Assembly: GCA_029239415.1 (NCBI GenBank)
Contig: JAQZAY010000130.1
Coordinates: 1-9,438, forward strand
DNA: 9,438 nt
DNA from: Pseudomonas sp.
GTDB lineage: Bacteria; Pseudomonadota; Gammaproteobacteria; Pseudomonadales; Pseudomonadaceae
Direction of reading: 5' to 3'
Shown: piece after piece, positions 1 to 6,426 of the stretch
Numbering within the stretch: position 1 is the first letter of the stretch
How the letters are laid out: every line of letters begins with the position of its first letter
Notes under the pieces: generated by a model
Told to the model about the DNA's origin: nothing
The model's input: only the letters and a program-made list of their open reading frames with translations
The model's database searches: none
Program-made: the position numbers and the translations under genes

Positions 1-308
1 CAGCGAGCAGCCGCACCTTGCAGCAGGCTCTGCTGTTTTTCCTTGTGTTTTTTCAGTTGGCGGTCGAGCTTGTCGGTAAGGGCGTCTATCGCTGCATACA
101 TGTCTTCGTGCTCGGAATTGGCGACCACTTCACCGCCGGGAATCTGCAAGGTCGCCTCGACCTTCTGCTGCAGTTTCTCGACCTTCATGATGACCTGCAC
201 GTTGGTGATCTTGTCGAAGTGACCCTCCAGCCGCTTCAGTTTCTGCTCGACGTAGTCGCGCAGGGGAGGAGTGACTTCTACATGTTGTCCACTGATGTTG
301 ACTTGCAT
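1..308 (-). CDS. hpf: Ribosome hibernation promoting factor HPF (3' edge of gene at window edge)
   Basis: This is a short-form HPF/RaiA-family protein, which binds the 30S subunit at the decoding and anticodon region and promotes inactive 100S ribosome dimers in stationary phase. Reading the minus strand from the ATG at 308-306 gives 102 complete residues, beginning MQVNISGQHVEVTPPLRDYV. The fold signature is visible: an N-terminal beta strand, a first helix rich in K/E/R (LRDYVEQKLKRLEGHF), central strands with IPGGEVVANSEHEDMYAAID, and a basic C-terminal helix (KLDRQLKKHKEK). Only TG of the next codon lies in the window, so the stop is probably TGA with its last base just outside; a 102-residue product matches the 'ORF102' known downstream of rpoN in P. 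putida. An AGGAG Shine-Dalgarno sits 7 nt before the ATG. It is the next gene after rpoN, 78 bp downstream. Short form is inferred because the long-form C-terminal dimerisation domain does not fit before the edge. Confidence 0.95.
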   Translation of the reverse strand, partial: MQVNISGQHVEVTPPLRDYVEQKLKRLEGHFDKITNVQVIMKVEKLQQKVEATLQIPGGEVVANSEHEDMYAAIDALTDKLDRQLKKHKEKQQSLLQGAAAR

Positions 309-340
309 ACAGCTTCTCCTTTTGTTGCCCGTGCATAAGA

Positions 341-359
341 GGCAGGTGTTGCACCTGCC
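341..359 (-). other. Hairpin in the rpoN-hpf intergenic gap
   Basis: A perfect 8-bp inverted repeat (GGCAGGTG, loop CAA on the minus strand, CACCTGCC) lies in the 78-bp gap, 28 nt after the rpoN stop and 33 nt before the hpf start. It has no following U-tract, so it is not a standard intrinsic terminator. It could protect an mRNA end, mark a processing site or act as an attenuator between rpoN and hpf. The structure is seen; the role is unknown. Confidence 0.5.
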
Positions 360-386
360 ACTGAACTGCGGTGGCACATCCGGGGG

Positions 387-1880
387 CTACATCAGTCGCT
401 TGCGCTCGCTCGACGGTGCGATGCCGAGAGACTCGCGGTACTTGGCGACGGTGCGACGGGCTACCTGGATGCCTTGTGCCTCCAGTAAACCAGCGATCTT
501 GCTGTCACTCAATGGCTTTTTCTGATTTTCGGCGGCAACCAGTTTCTTGATGATCGCGCGGATCGCCGTGGACGAGCATTCGCCGCCTTCGGAGGTGCTC
601 ACGTGGCTGGAGAAAAAGTACTTCAGCTCGTAGATGCCGCGCGGGGTGTGCATGTACTTCTGCGTGGTGACCCGCGAGATGGTCGATTCGTGCATGCCCA
701 CCGCCTCGGCGATGTCGTGCAGCACCAGGGGCTTCATCGCCTCGTCGCCATGGTCGAGGAAGCCGCGCTGGTGCTCGACGATCTGGGTGGCAACCTTCAT
801 CAGGGTTTCGTTGCGGCTCTGCAGGCTCTTGATGAACCAGCGCGCTTCCTGCAGCTGGTTGCGCATGAAGGTGTTGTCGGCGCTGGTATCGGCGCGGCGC
901 ACGAAGCCTGCGTATTGCGGGTTGACCCGCAGGCGTGGCACCGCCTCCTGGTTCAGCTCCACCAGCCAGCGCTCGCTGTCCTTGCGCACGATCACGTCCG
1001 GCACCACGTATTCAGGCTCGCTCGACTCGATCTGCGACCCAGGCCGCGGGTTGAGGCTCTGCACCAGCTCGATGACCTGACGCAGCTCGTCTTCCTTGAG
1101 CTTCATGCGGCGCATCAGCTGGCTGTAGTCACGACCGCCGAGCAAGTCGATGAACTCGCTGACCAGTCGCTGGGCCTCGGCCATCCACGGCGTCCTGGCG
1201 GGCAGCTGGCGCAGTTGCAGGAGCAGGCATTCGGCCAGGCTGCGTGCACCGATGCCGGCGGGCTCGAACTGCTGGATGCGATGCAGCACGGCTTCGACTT
1301 CGTCGAGCTCGATGTCCAGCTCGGGGTCGAAGGACGCACAGATTTCCTCCAACGACTCCTCCAGATAGCCCTGGGGATTGATGCAGTCGATCAGGGTCAC
1401 CGCGATCAGCCGGTCGGTGTCGGACATGGGCGCCAGGTTCAGCTGCCAGAGCAGGTGGCTCTGCAGGCTTTCGCCGACCGAAGTCCGGGTGGTGAAGTCC
1501 CATTCGTCATCGTCGTTGCCGGGCAGGCTGCTGGCGCTGGTCTGGTAGATGTCTTCCCAGGCTGTGTCGACGGGCAGCTCGTTGGGGATGCGCTCGCCCC
1601 AATCGCCCTCCTCGAGGTTCTCGACGGTGGGCGCGCTTTCCTCGAAGCTGGGCTCCTGCGTTTCGGCAGTCGGCTTGCTCTCGGGGTTGTCGGCCATGGG
1701 ATCGCTGTTGTCGAAATCCTCGCCGTCTTCCTGGCGTTCAAGCATCGGGTTGGATTCCAGCGCTTCCTGGATTTCCTGCTGGAGGTCCAGGGTCGAGAGC
1801 TGGAGCAGACGGATGGCCTGTTGCAACTGCGGGGTCATCGTCAGTTGCTGGCCCATTTTTAGGACGAGCGATGGTTTCAT
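387..1880 (-). CDS. rpoN: RNA polymerase sigma-54 factor RpoN
   Basis: The 497-residue protein is the alternative sigma factor that directs RNA polymerase to -24/-12 promoters, where opening needs an AAA+ enhancer-binding protein. Region I (about residues 1-50) is the glutamine/leucine-rich activator-response segment, beginning [20 protein letters not shown]. Region II (about 50-125) is acidic and low in complexity. The core-binding domain follows (about 125-300). A helix-turn-helix lies around 386-405 ([17 protein letters not shown]). The invariant RpoN box [10 protein letters not shown], which reads the -24 element, is at 474-483. Length is normal and no domain is broken. The ATG at 1880 is fixed by an in-frame TAA four codons upstream. 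No good Shine-Dalgarno precedes it, the nearest AAGG being about 15 nt away. It follows lptB after 172 bp that contain a sigma-54-type element, a TATAAT box and two hairpins, so it probably has its own promoter. The stop is TAG at 387-389. Confidence 0.99.
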   Translation of the reverse strand: MKPSLVLKMGQQLTMTPQLQQAIRLLQLSTLDLQQEIQEALESNPMLERQEDGEDFDNSDPMADNPESKPTAETQEPSFEESAPTVENLEEGDWGERIPNELPVDTAWEDIYQTSASSLPGNDDDEWDFTTRTSVGESLQSHLLWQLNLAPMSDTDRLIAVTLIDCINPQGYLEESLEEICASFDPELDIELDEVEAVLHRIQQFEPAGIGARSLAECLLLQLRQLPARTPWMAEAQRLVSEFIDLLGGRDYSQLMRRMKLKEDELRQVIELVQSLNPRPGSQIESSEPEYVVPDVIVRKDSERWLVELNQEAVPRLRVNPQYAGFVRRADTSADNTFMRNQLQEARWFIKSLQSRNETLMKVATQIVEHQRGFLDHGDEAMKPLVLHDIAEAVGMHESTISRVTTQKYMHTPRGIYELKYFFSSHVSTSEGGECSSTAIRAIIKKLVAAENQKKPLSDSKIAGLLEAQGIQVARRTVAKYRESLGIAPSSERKRLM

Positions 1881-1906
1881 GGCAGGGGCTTAACACCTTA
1901 TTCGCC

Positions 1907-1920
1907 GGCGCACATGCGCC
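1907..1920 (-). other. rpoN leader hairpin 2 (GGCGCA/TGCGCC)
   Basis: A self-complementary 14-mer lies 27 nt upstream of the rpoN ATG: GGCGCA-TG-TGCGCC on the minus strand, folding with five or six G/C-rich pairs. Its arms share GGCGC/GCGCC with the hairpin at 1936-1949, so the two could form alternative pairings in the mRNA leader. The structure is seen; a regulatory role is inferred. Confidence 0.4.
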
Positions 1921-1935
1921 ATCCACTACACGGGC

Positions 1936-1949
1936 GGCGCCGAAGCGCC
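1936..1949 (-). other. rpoN leader hairpin 1 (UUCG tetraloop)
   Basis: On the minus strand this reads GGCGC-TTCG-GCGCC, a 5-bp stem closed by C(UUCG)G, a very stable RNA tetraloop. It sits just downstream of the TATAAT box at 1962-1967, so it would lie near the 5' end of an mRNA started there. No U-tract follows, so it does not look like a terminator. Confidence 0.45.
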
Positions 1950-1961
1950 AATTTTAAGCAA

Positions 1962-1990
1962 ATTATATGCCTGAAATTGGATCGTTTGCC
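1962..1990 (-). promoter_or_regulatory. Candidate sigma-70 promoter for rpoN
   Basis: A consensus -10 box TATAAT is read on the minus strand at 1967-1962, in an AT-rich patch unlike its surroundings. With a 17-bp spacer the -35 position (1990-1985) reads GGCAAA, a poor match to TTGACA, so the promoter would be weak or activator-dependent. A start near 1955 would give a leader of about 75 nt containing both GGCGC hairpins. Confidence 0.5.
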
Positions 1991-2017
1991 TAGAGCACTG
2001 TAACAATTAAGCTGCAA

Positions 2018-2034
2018 AGCAACTGGATTGCCAG
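2018..2034 (-). promoter_or_regulatory. Sigma-54 (-24/-12) promoter element upstream of rpoN
   Basis: On the minus strand this reads CTGGCAATCCAGTTGCT. Compared with the family consensus YTGGCACGrNNNTTGCW it keeps the full TGGCA of the -24 element and TTGCT of the -12 element, with exactly 10 bp between the GG and GC doublets; only the CGr positions inside the spacer differ. It points at rpoN, with a predicted start near 2007, about 127 nt before the ATG. This suggests that sigma-54 acts on its own gene. The match is seen; function is inferred. P. putida rpoN has, as I recall, been reported to be autoregulated. Confidence 0.6.
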
Positions 2035-2035
2035 T

Positions 2036-2052
2036 GCCCGGGCCAACCGGGC
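2036..2052 (-). terminator. Weak hairpin directly after lptB stop
   Basis: A 6-bp G/C stem with a 5-nt loop (GCCCGG-TTGGC-CCGGGC on the minus strand) begins directly after the lptB TAG. No U-tract follows, so it may only be a pause, attenuation or mRNA-end-protecting hairpin. It would allow some readthrough from the kds-lpt operon into rpoN. Confidence 0.3.
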
Positions 2053-2778
<726 letters not shown>

Positions 2779-3303
2779 CTACTCGGCCTTCTTCTTCGGC
2801 TGGATCACCATGTCGATGCGCTGGCGCGGGGTGGTGACGTTGCCGCCACGACCGGCGGTGGCGACCTGGGTCTGGGTGTTGTAGACGATCTTCTCGCCTT
2901 CGGTGGTGTTGCCCTCGTTCTCGACCTTGGCGCGGTCGGTGAGGATCACCAGTTCCTTCTGCGACTGGTACTGGATGGTGACCGCCCAGCCTTTCATCTT
3001 GTCCGGTTTCGCAGCGCTCTGCTGCTGCTCGAAGTAGGCCAGGTTGCCCACCGAGGTGACCACGTCGATGTCGCCGTTGGCGGCCCGGGTGAGGGTCACG
3101 GTGTTGCCGGTGATCTTCATCGACCCCTGGGTGATGATGACATCGCCCGTGTAGGTGGCCACGCCTTGCTTGTCATCCAGGTGCGCATTGTCGGCCTGGA
3201 TGCGGATTGGCTGTTCACGGTCGGTCGGCAGGGCCCAGGCGCTCGCGCTTCCCAGTGCTGCGCTCAGGCTGAGCAAAAAAGGGAGGGTTTTAACGAGCCT
3301 CAT
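2779..3303 (-). CDS. lptA: LPS transport periplasmic protein LptA
   Basis: LptA is the periplasmic beta-jellyroll protein whose end-to-end stacking forms the bridge carrying lipopolysaccharide from LptC to the outer-membrane LptD/E translocon. The 174-residue product has a clear Sec signal peptide: K5 in a short basic start, a hydrophobic core LPFLLSLSAALGSASA, and a likely AWA cut after residue 24. An OstA/LptA domain follows from about 32 to 145, with PIRIQADNAHLDD and the alternating strand pattern YTGDVIITQGSMKITG. The tail is lysine-rich (PKKKAE). The start at 3303 has an AGAGGA Shine-Dalgarno about 5 nt upstream, located inside lptC. The gene overlaps lptC by 14 nt and its TAG touches the lptB ATG, a packing expected for proteins made in balanced amounts. 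Confidence 0.97.
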   Translation of the reverse strand: MRLVKTLPFLLSLSAALGSASAWALPTDREQPIRIQADNAHLDDKQGVATYTGDVIITQGSMKITGNTVTLTRAANGDIDVVTSVGNLAYFEQQQSAAKPDKMKGWAVTIQYQSQKELVILTDRAKVENEGNTTEGEKIVYNTQTQVATAGRGGNVTTPRQRIDMVIQPKKKAE

Positions 3304-3862
3304 ACTGTCCTCTTACGTTGGACAGCAGGTCCATCCTGCCGTCTTTCAAGTACGCTTTCATTCCCGTGCCCGTGGTGGTGCCACCGGCGCCGTCGATTCT
3401 AACGGCTTGCTCTGTCTGCGCATATTGCTTCTGCGGGAATACGGTCATGCGGGTGCTGGTGATGATCATTTCGCGCTGCTTCTCGTCGATGCGGGCAACC
3501 CGGACCGAATCGATCAGCTCGACCTCGGTGCCGTCGGGGTTGACCTCGGCGCGCTCGCTCTGCACATGCCAGGGGAACGCCGTGCCGCGATACAGGTGCA
3601 GGTCGGGCGTGGTCAGCAGGGTGACTTCGCTGGCCTTGAGGTGCTCGACCTTGTCGGCGGTCATCTCGTACTGGAGCTTGCCGTCGGGCATGAACTGCAC
3701 GGTATGGGCGTTGACCGCATAGTAGTCGATCGCGCTCTCGTCCACCTGGGCCACCGGCTTGTCGAGGAAGCTCTCGGGGCTGATGTTCCAGTAGCCGACC
3801 GCCACCAGCAAGGCGGTTATCACGCTGAACAGCGCGATGGTGCGGATTTTCTTGCTGAACAT
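3290..3862 (-). CDS. lptC: LPS export system protein LptC
   Basis: LptC is a bitopic inner-membrane protein that accepts lipopolysaccharide from LptB2FG and passes it to LptA. The 190 residues show a short basic N-terminus (MFSKKIR), one transmembrane helix at about 7-24 (TIALFSVITALLVAVGYW), then a periplasmic LptC/OstA-type beta-jellyroll from about 40 to 185 with HTVQFMPDGKLQYEMTADKVEH. Length fits the family. The start at 3862 lies 8 nt after the kdsC stop and lacks a clear Shine-Dalgarno, so translation may depend on ribosomes finishing kdsC. The TAA stop at 3290-3292 lies inside the start of lptA. Sequence similarity between LptC proteins is usually low, but the helix, the domain and the neighbours kdsC and lptA make this call firm. 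Confidence 0.96.
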   Translation of the reverse strand: MFSKKIRTIALFSVITALLVAVGYWNISPESFLDKPVAQVDESAIDYYAVNAHTVQFMPDGKLQYEMTADKVEHLKASEVTLLTTPDLHLYRGTAFPWHVQSERAEVNPDGTEVELIDSVRVARIDEKQREMIITSTRMTVFPQKQYAQTEQAVRIDGAGGTTTGTGMKAYLKDGRMDLLSNVRGQYEAR

Positions 3863-3870
3863 GGATGGCT

Positions 3871-4395
3871 CTACAGGTAGTGGGCGTTGGCGGCGTCCAG
3901 GTGGCCCTGGGCCTGCAGGATCAGCTCGCAGAACTCGCGCGCGGCACCTTCGCCGCCGCGCGACAGGGTAACACCGTGGGCATGCTGGCGTACGAAGGGC
4001 GCGGCGTTGGCCACGGCCATGCCCAGGCCCACGCGGCGGATGACCGGCAGGTCGGGAAGGTCATCGCCCAGGTAGGCGACCTGCTCGTAGCTTAGACCGA
4101 GCTGGGCAAGAAGCCCGTCCAGCACCACCAGCTTGTCCTCGCGCCCCTGGAACAGGTGGGGGATGCCGAGGTTCCTGGCACGGCGCTCGACCACCGGGGT
4201 CTTGCGCCCGCTGATGATCGCCGTGGTCACGCCCGAGGCCATGAGCATCTTGATGCCCTGGCCGTCGAGGGTGTTGAAGGTCTTGAACTCGCTGCCGTCC
4301 TCGAGAAAATACAGGCGCCCATCGGTCAGCACGCCATCGACATCGAAGACCGCCAGCTTGATCGCCTGGCCGCGTTGCATCAGTTCGTCGTTCAT
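3871..4395 (-). CDS. kdsC: 3-deoxy-D-manno-octulosonate 8-phosphate phosphatase KdsC
   Basis: KdsC is a cytoplasmic C0-type HAD phosphatase that removes phosphate from Kdo-8-phosphate, giving Kdo for the inner core of lipopolysaccharide. Counting from the ATG at 4395 (174 residues), HAD motif I is DVDGVLTDG with nucleophile D18 and acid/base D20. Motif II is the S in IISGRKTP (S62), motif III is K88 in QGREDKL, and motif IV is GDDLPD with D111 and D115. There is no cap domain, as expected for this tetrameric family. The ATG shares one base with the kdsD stop (TGATG). A GTG three bases earlier is also in frame, but GGAG lies 7 nt before the ATG and only 4 nt before the GTG, so the ATG is preferred. 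It follows kdsD, two steps earlier in the same pathway. Confidence 0.97.
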   Translation of the reverse strand: MNDELMQRGQAIKLAVFDVDGVLTDGRLYFLEDGSEFKTFNTLDGQGIKMLMASGVTTAIISGRKTPVVERRARNLGIPHLFQGREDKLVVLDGLLAQLGLSYEQVAYLGDDLPDLPVIRRVGLGMAVANAAPFVRQHAHGVTLSRGGEGAAREFCELILQAQGHLDAANAHYL

Positions 4396-5369
4396 CACAT
4401 CACTCCGGCGCGCAACAGGTCGTGCATGTTCAAAGCCCCGACCGGGTGGTCGGCCTTGTCGACCACGACCAGCGCGCCAATCTTGTGGTCTTCCATGATC
4501 TTCAGCGCTTCGGCGGCGAGCATTTCGGGACGGGCGGTCTTGCCGTGGGCCGTCATGACCTCGTCGATGCGGGCGGTATGCACGTCGATGTTGCGGTCCA
4601 GGCTACGGCGCAGGTCGCCGTCGGTGAAGATCCCGGCCAACCGCCCGTCGCTTTCGACGACAACGGTCATGCCCAGACCTTTGCGAGACATTTCAAGAAG
4701 CGCGTCCTTGAGCAGCGTGCCACGTTGCACCTGGGGCAGTTCGGCGCCCGCGTGCATCACGTTCTCGACCTTGAGCAGCAGGCGGCGGCCGAGTGCGCCA
4801 CCGGGGTGCGAGAAGGCGAAGTCCTCGGCGGTGAAGCCGCGGGCCTCGAGCAAGGCGATCGCCAGGGCATCGCCGAGCACCAGCGCCGCGGTGGTCGAGG
4901 AGGTGGGCGCAAGGTTCAGCGGGCAGGCCTCGTGCTCCACGCGGGCATCGAGGTTGGCCTCGGCGGCCTGGGCCAGGGGCGAGTCAGGGTTGCCGGTCAG
5001 GCTGATCATCTTGATGCCCAGGCGCTTGATCAGCGGCAGCAGGGTGATGATTTCGGCAGTGCTGCCGGAGTTGGACAAGGCAAGGATGACGTCGTCACGG
5101 GTGATCATGCCCATGTCGCCGTGGCTGGCCTCGGCCGGGTGCACGAAAAACGCCGGCGTGCCGGTGCTGGCCAGGGTGGCGGCGATCTTGTTGCCGATAT
5201 GGCCCGACTTGCCCATGCCGACCACCACGACCCGGCCGGTGCTGGCCAGGATCAGTTCGCACGCCTTGACGAAGCTGGCGTCGATGCGGGGCAGCAGGCT
5301 CTCTACGGCTTCGACTTCCAGGCGCAGGGTACGCTGGGCGGATTGGATCAGCTCGCTGGATTGGCTCAT
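4395..5369 (-). CDS. kdsD: D-arabinose 5-phosphate isomerase KdsD
   Basis: KdsD interconverts D-ribulose 5-phosphate and D-arabinose 5-phosphate, the first committed step toward Kdo. The 324-residue product has an N-terminal SIS sugar-isomerase domain (about 35-190) and two C-terminal CBS repeats (about 205-265 and 270-324). In the SIS domain, GMGKSGHIG is at 51-59 with K54, SNSGSTAEI contains E106, EACPLNLAPTSST contains E146, and SHPGGALGRR contains H187. These correspond to the active-site K, E, E and H described for E. coli KdsD. The ATG at 5369 (MSQSSELIQSAQ) is chosen because it matches family length and because the TATAAT box at 5404-5409 lies upstream of it. An in-frame GTG at 5432 would add 21 residues but lies upstream of that promoter. 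The Shine-Dalgarno is poor and the predicted leader is only about 28 nt. It is the first gene of the minus-strand operon. Confidence 0.97.
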   Translation of the reverse strand: MSQSSELIQSAQRTLRLEVEAVESLLPRIDASFVKACELILASTGRVVVVGMGKSGHIGNKIAATLASTGTPAFFVHPAEASHGDMGMITRDDVILALSNSGSTAEIITLLPLIKRLGIKMISLTGNPDSPLAQAAEANLDARVEHEACPLNLAPTSSTTAALVLGDALAIALLEARGFTAEDFAFSHPGGALGRRLLLKVENVMHAGAELPQVQRGTLLKDALLEMSRKGLGMTVVVESDGRLAGIFTDGDLRRSLDRNIDVHTARIDEVMTAHGKTARPEMLAAEALKIMEDHKIGALVVVDKADHPVGALNMHDLLRAGVM

Positions 5370-5396
5370 GTCTGGAAATGCAGTGTCTGATGAAAA

Positions 5397-5438
5397 GTCG
5401 CCGATTATAGCGACAATGTGAGAAACCCTCACCTTGTC
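5397..5438 (-). promoter_or_regulatory. Promoter and dyads upstream of kdsD
   Basis: A consensus -10 TATAAT is read on the minus strand at 5409-5404; no good TTGACA lies 16-18 bp upstream (GTGAGG at 17 bp), so an activator may be needed. The -10 is bracketed by a 5-bp inverted repeat, GTCGC (5397-5401) and GCGAC (5410-5414). The -35 zone is covered by a 27-bp dyad at 5412-5438: arms GACAA-T-GTGAG and CTCAC-C-TTGTC around AAACC, with one mismatched position per arm. This is operator-like, but I recognise no named regulator's site. Predicted start near 5397. Confidence 0.5.
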
Positions 5439-5453
5439 ATTGTCTATACCTGG

Positions 5454-5493
5454 GTCGCCGCTGGCTGTAGCTGTGCTGAACGAGTGCGGCGAC
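5454..5493. repeat. 8-bp inverted repeat between the divergent operons
   Basis: GTCGCCGC (5454-5461) and its exact reverse complement GCGGCGAC (5486-5493) are separated by 24 bp, so the arm centres are 32 bp apart, about three helical turns. The same GTCGC core also brackets the kdsD -10 box at 5397-5414. It could be a protein-binding pair or an RNA hairpin; no U-tract follows, so it is not a terminator. Confidence 0.4.
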
Positions 5494-5497
5494 GGTC

Positions 5498-5527
5498 TTG
5501 GGGCGCACCTGCGTCGGGTGCTATAGT
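5498..5527 (+). promoter_or_regulatory. Candidate sigma-70 promoter for mlaFEDCB
   Basis: TTGGGG at 5498-5503 and TATAGT at 5522-5527 are separated by 18 bp. The -10 matches five of six consensus positions and the -35 is weak. Predicted start is near 5534, giving a leader of about 83 nt. This is the best match before mlaF, but it remains a guess without transcript-end data. Confidence 0.4.
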
Positions 5528-5560
5528 TCGCCGCTGTCCGGCCCGCTCGGGGGCGTGTGT

Positions 5561-5577
5561 GCCTCCATGATGGGGGC
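5561..5577 (+). other. Leader hairpin upstream of mlaF
   Basis: GCCTCC-ATGAT-GGGGGC can form a 6-bp stem with one G-U pair in the predicted mlaF mRNA leader, ending 28 nt before the Shine-Dalgarno. A role is not evident. Confidence 0.25.
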
Positions 5578-5616
5578 AGACGTCCAGTTGACGAGGCCGC
5601 ATCGCAAGGAGTCTAG

Positions 5617-6426
5617 ATGAGTTTGGATAGCGCCTACGCGGTCGAGTTGAAGGGCGTCACCTTCAAGCGCGGTTCGCGCAGCATCTTCAACAATGTCGAC
5701 ATACGTATCCCCCGTGGCAAGGTGACCGGCATCATGGGTCCGTCGGGCTGTGGCAAGACGACCTTGCTGCGCCTGATGGGGGCCCAGCTGCGCCCGTCGG
5801 GCGGCGAGGTGTGGGTTGCCGGGCAGAACCTGCCGACATTGTCGCGAGGCGATCTGTTCGACGCCCGCAAGCAGATGGGCGTGCTGTTCCAGAGCGGCGC
5901 CCTGTTCACCGACCTCGACGTCTTCGAGAACGTCGCGTTTCCCCTGCGCGTACACACCCAGCTGCCCGACGAGATGATCCGCGACATCGTGCTGATGAAG
6001 CTGCAGGCCGTGGGCCTGCGCGGGGCCATCGAGCTGATGCCCGACGAGCTGTCCGGCGGCATGAAGCGCCGCGTGGCCCTGGCCCGTGCCATCGCGCTGG
6101 ACCCGCAGATCCTCATGTACGACGAGCCGTTCGTCGGCCAGGACCCGATCGCCATGGGCGTGCTGGTGCGCCTGATCCGCCTGCTCAACGACGCCCTGGG
6201 CATCACCAGCATCGTGGTTTCCCACGACCTGGCCGAAACCGCGAGCATCGCGGACTACATCTATGTGGTCGGTGATGGCCAGGTGCTGGGGCAGGGCACG
6301 CCCGACGAGCTGATGGGCTCGGACAACCCGCGCATCCGCCAATTCATGAAGGGTGACCCGGACGGTCCGGTGCCTTTCCATTTTCCCGCGCCTGATTACC
6401 GCGCCGATCTGCTGGGGGCGCGTTGA
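5617..6426 (+). CDS. mlaF: Phospholipid transporter ATPase MlaF (Ttg2A)
   Basis: MlaF is the cytoplasmic ATPase of the MlaFEDB inner-membrane complex, which maintains outer-membrane asymmetry; in Pseudomonas the cluster is also called ttg2 for its link to toluene tolerance. The 269 residues carry Walker A GPSGCGKT at 41-48 (K47), Q-loop Q92 in [11 protein letters not shown], signature [15 protein letters not shown] from 145, Walker B ILMYD at 165-169 with E170, and H203 in VVSHD. The phrases [18 protein letters not shown] and DEPFVGQDP are typical of the Mla/MCE ATPase family rather than of LptB. The tail beyond residue 245 ([17 protein letters not shown]) corresponds to the C-terminal extension which in E. 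coli MlaF contacts the partner subunit and MlaB. AAGGAG at 5606-5611 fixes the ATG at 5617. It is the first gene of its operon, and its TGA shares a base with the mlaE ATG. Confidence 0.98.
   Translation: MSLDSAYAVELKGVTFKRGSRSIFNNVDIRIPRGKVTGIMGPSGCGKTTLLRLMGAQLRPSGGEVWVAGQNLPTLSRGDLFDARKQMGVLFQSGALFTDLDVFENVAFPLRVHTQLPDEMIRDIVLMKLQAVGLRGAIELMPDELSGGMKRRVALARAIALDPQILMYDEPFVGQDPIAMGVLVRLIRLLNDALGITSIVVSHDLAETASIADYIYVVGDGQVLGQGTPDELMGSDNPRIRQFMKGDPDGPVPFHFPAPDYRADLLGAR

Noticed and set aside
603..1862. 419-codon open frame on the plus strand opposite rpoN
   Set aside because: It is the antisense shadow of a certain rpoN gene in high-GC DNA; its composition (runs of H, D, L, Q, V, R) is typical of shadow frames and no family is recognisable.
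4156..5421. Long plus-strand open frames (421 and 322 codons) opposite kdsD-kdsC
   Set aside because: Two overlapping antisense shadows of conserved enzymes with intact catalytic motifs; no ribosome site or family features.
4395..5432. Longer kdsD form starting at GTG 5432
   Set aside because: It would begin upstream of the TATAAT box, adds 21 residues not typical of the family, and has no ribosome site.
5461..5477. Possible sigma-54 element toward mla (CTGGCTGTAGCTGTGCT, GG-N10-GC)
   Set aside because: Spacing is right, but the A of TGGCA and the first T of TTGC are lost; GG-N10-GC is common in GC-rich DNA. Much weaker than the site at 2018-2034.
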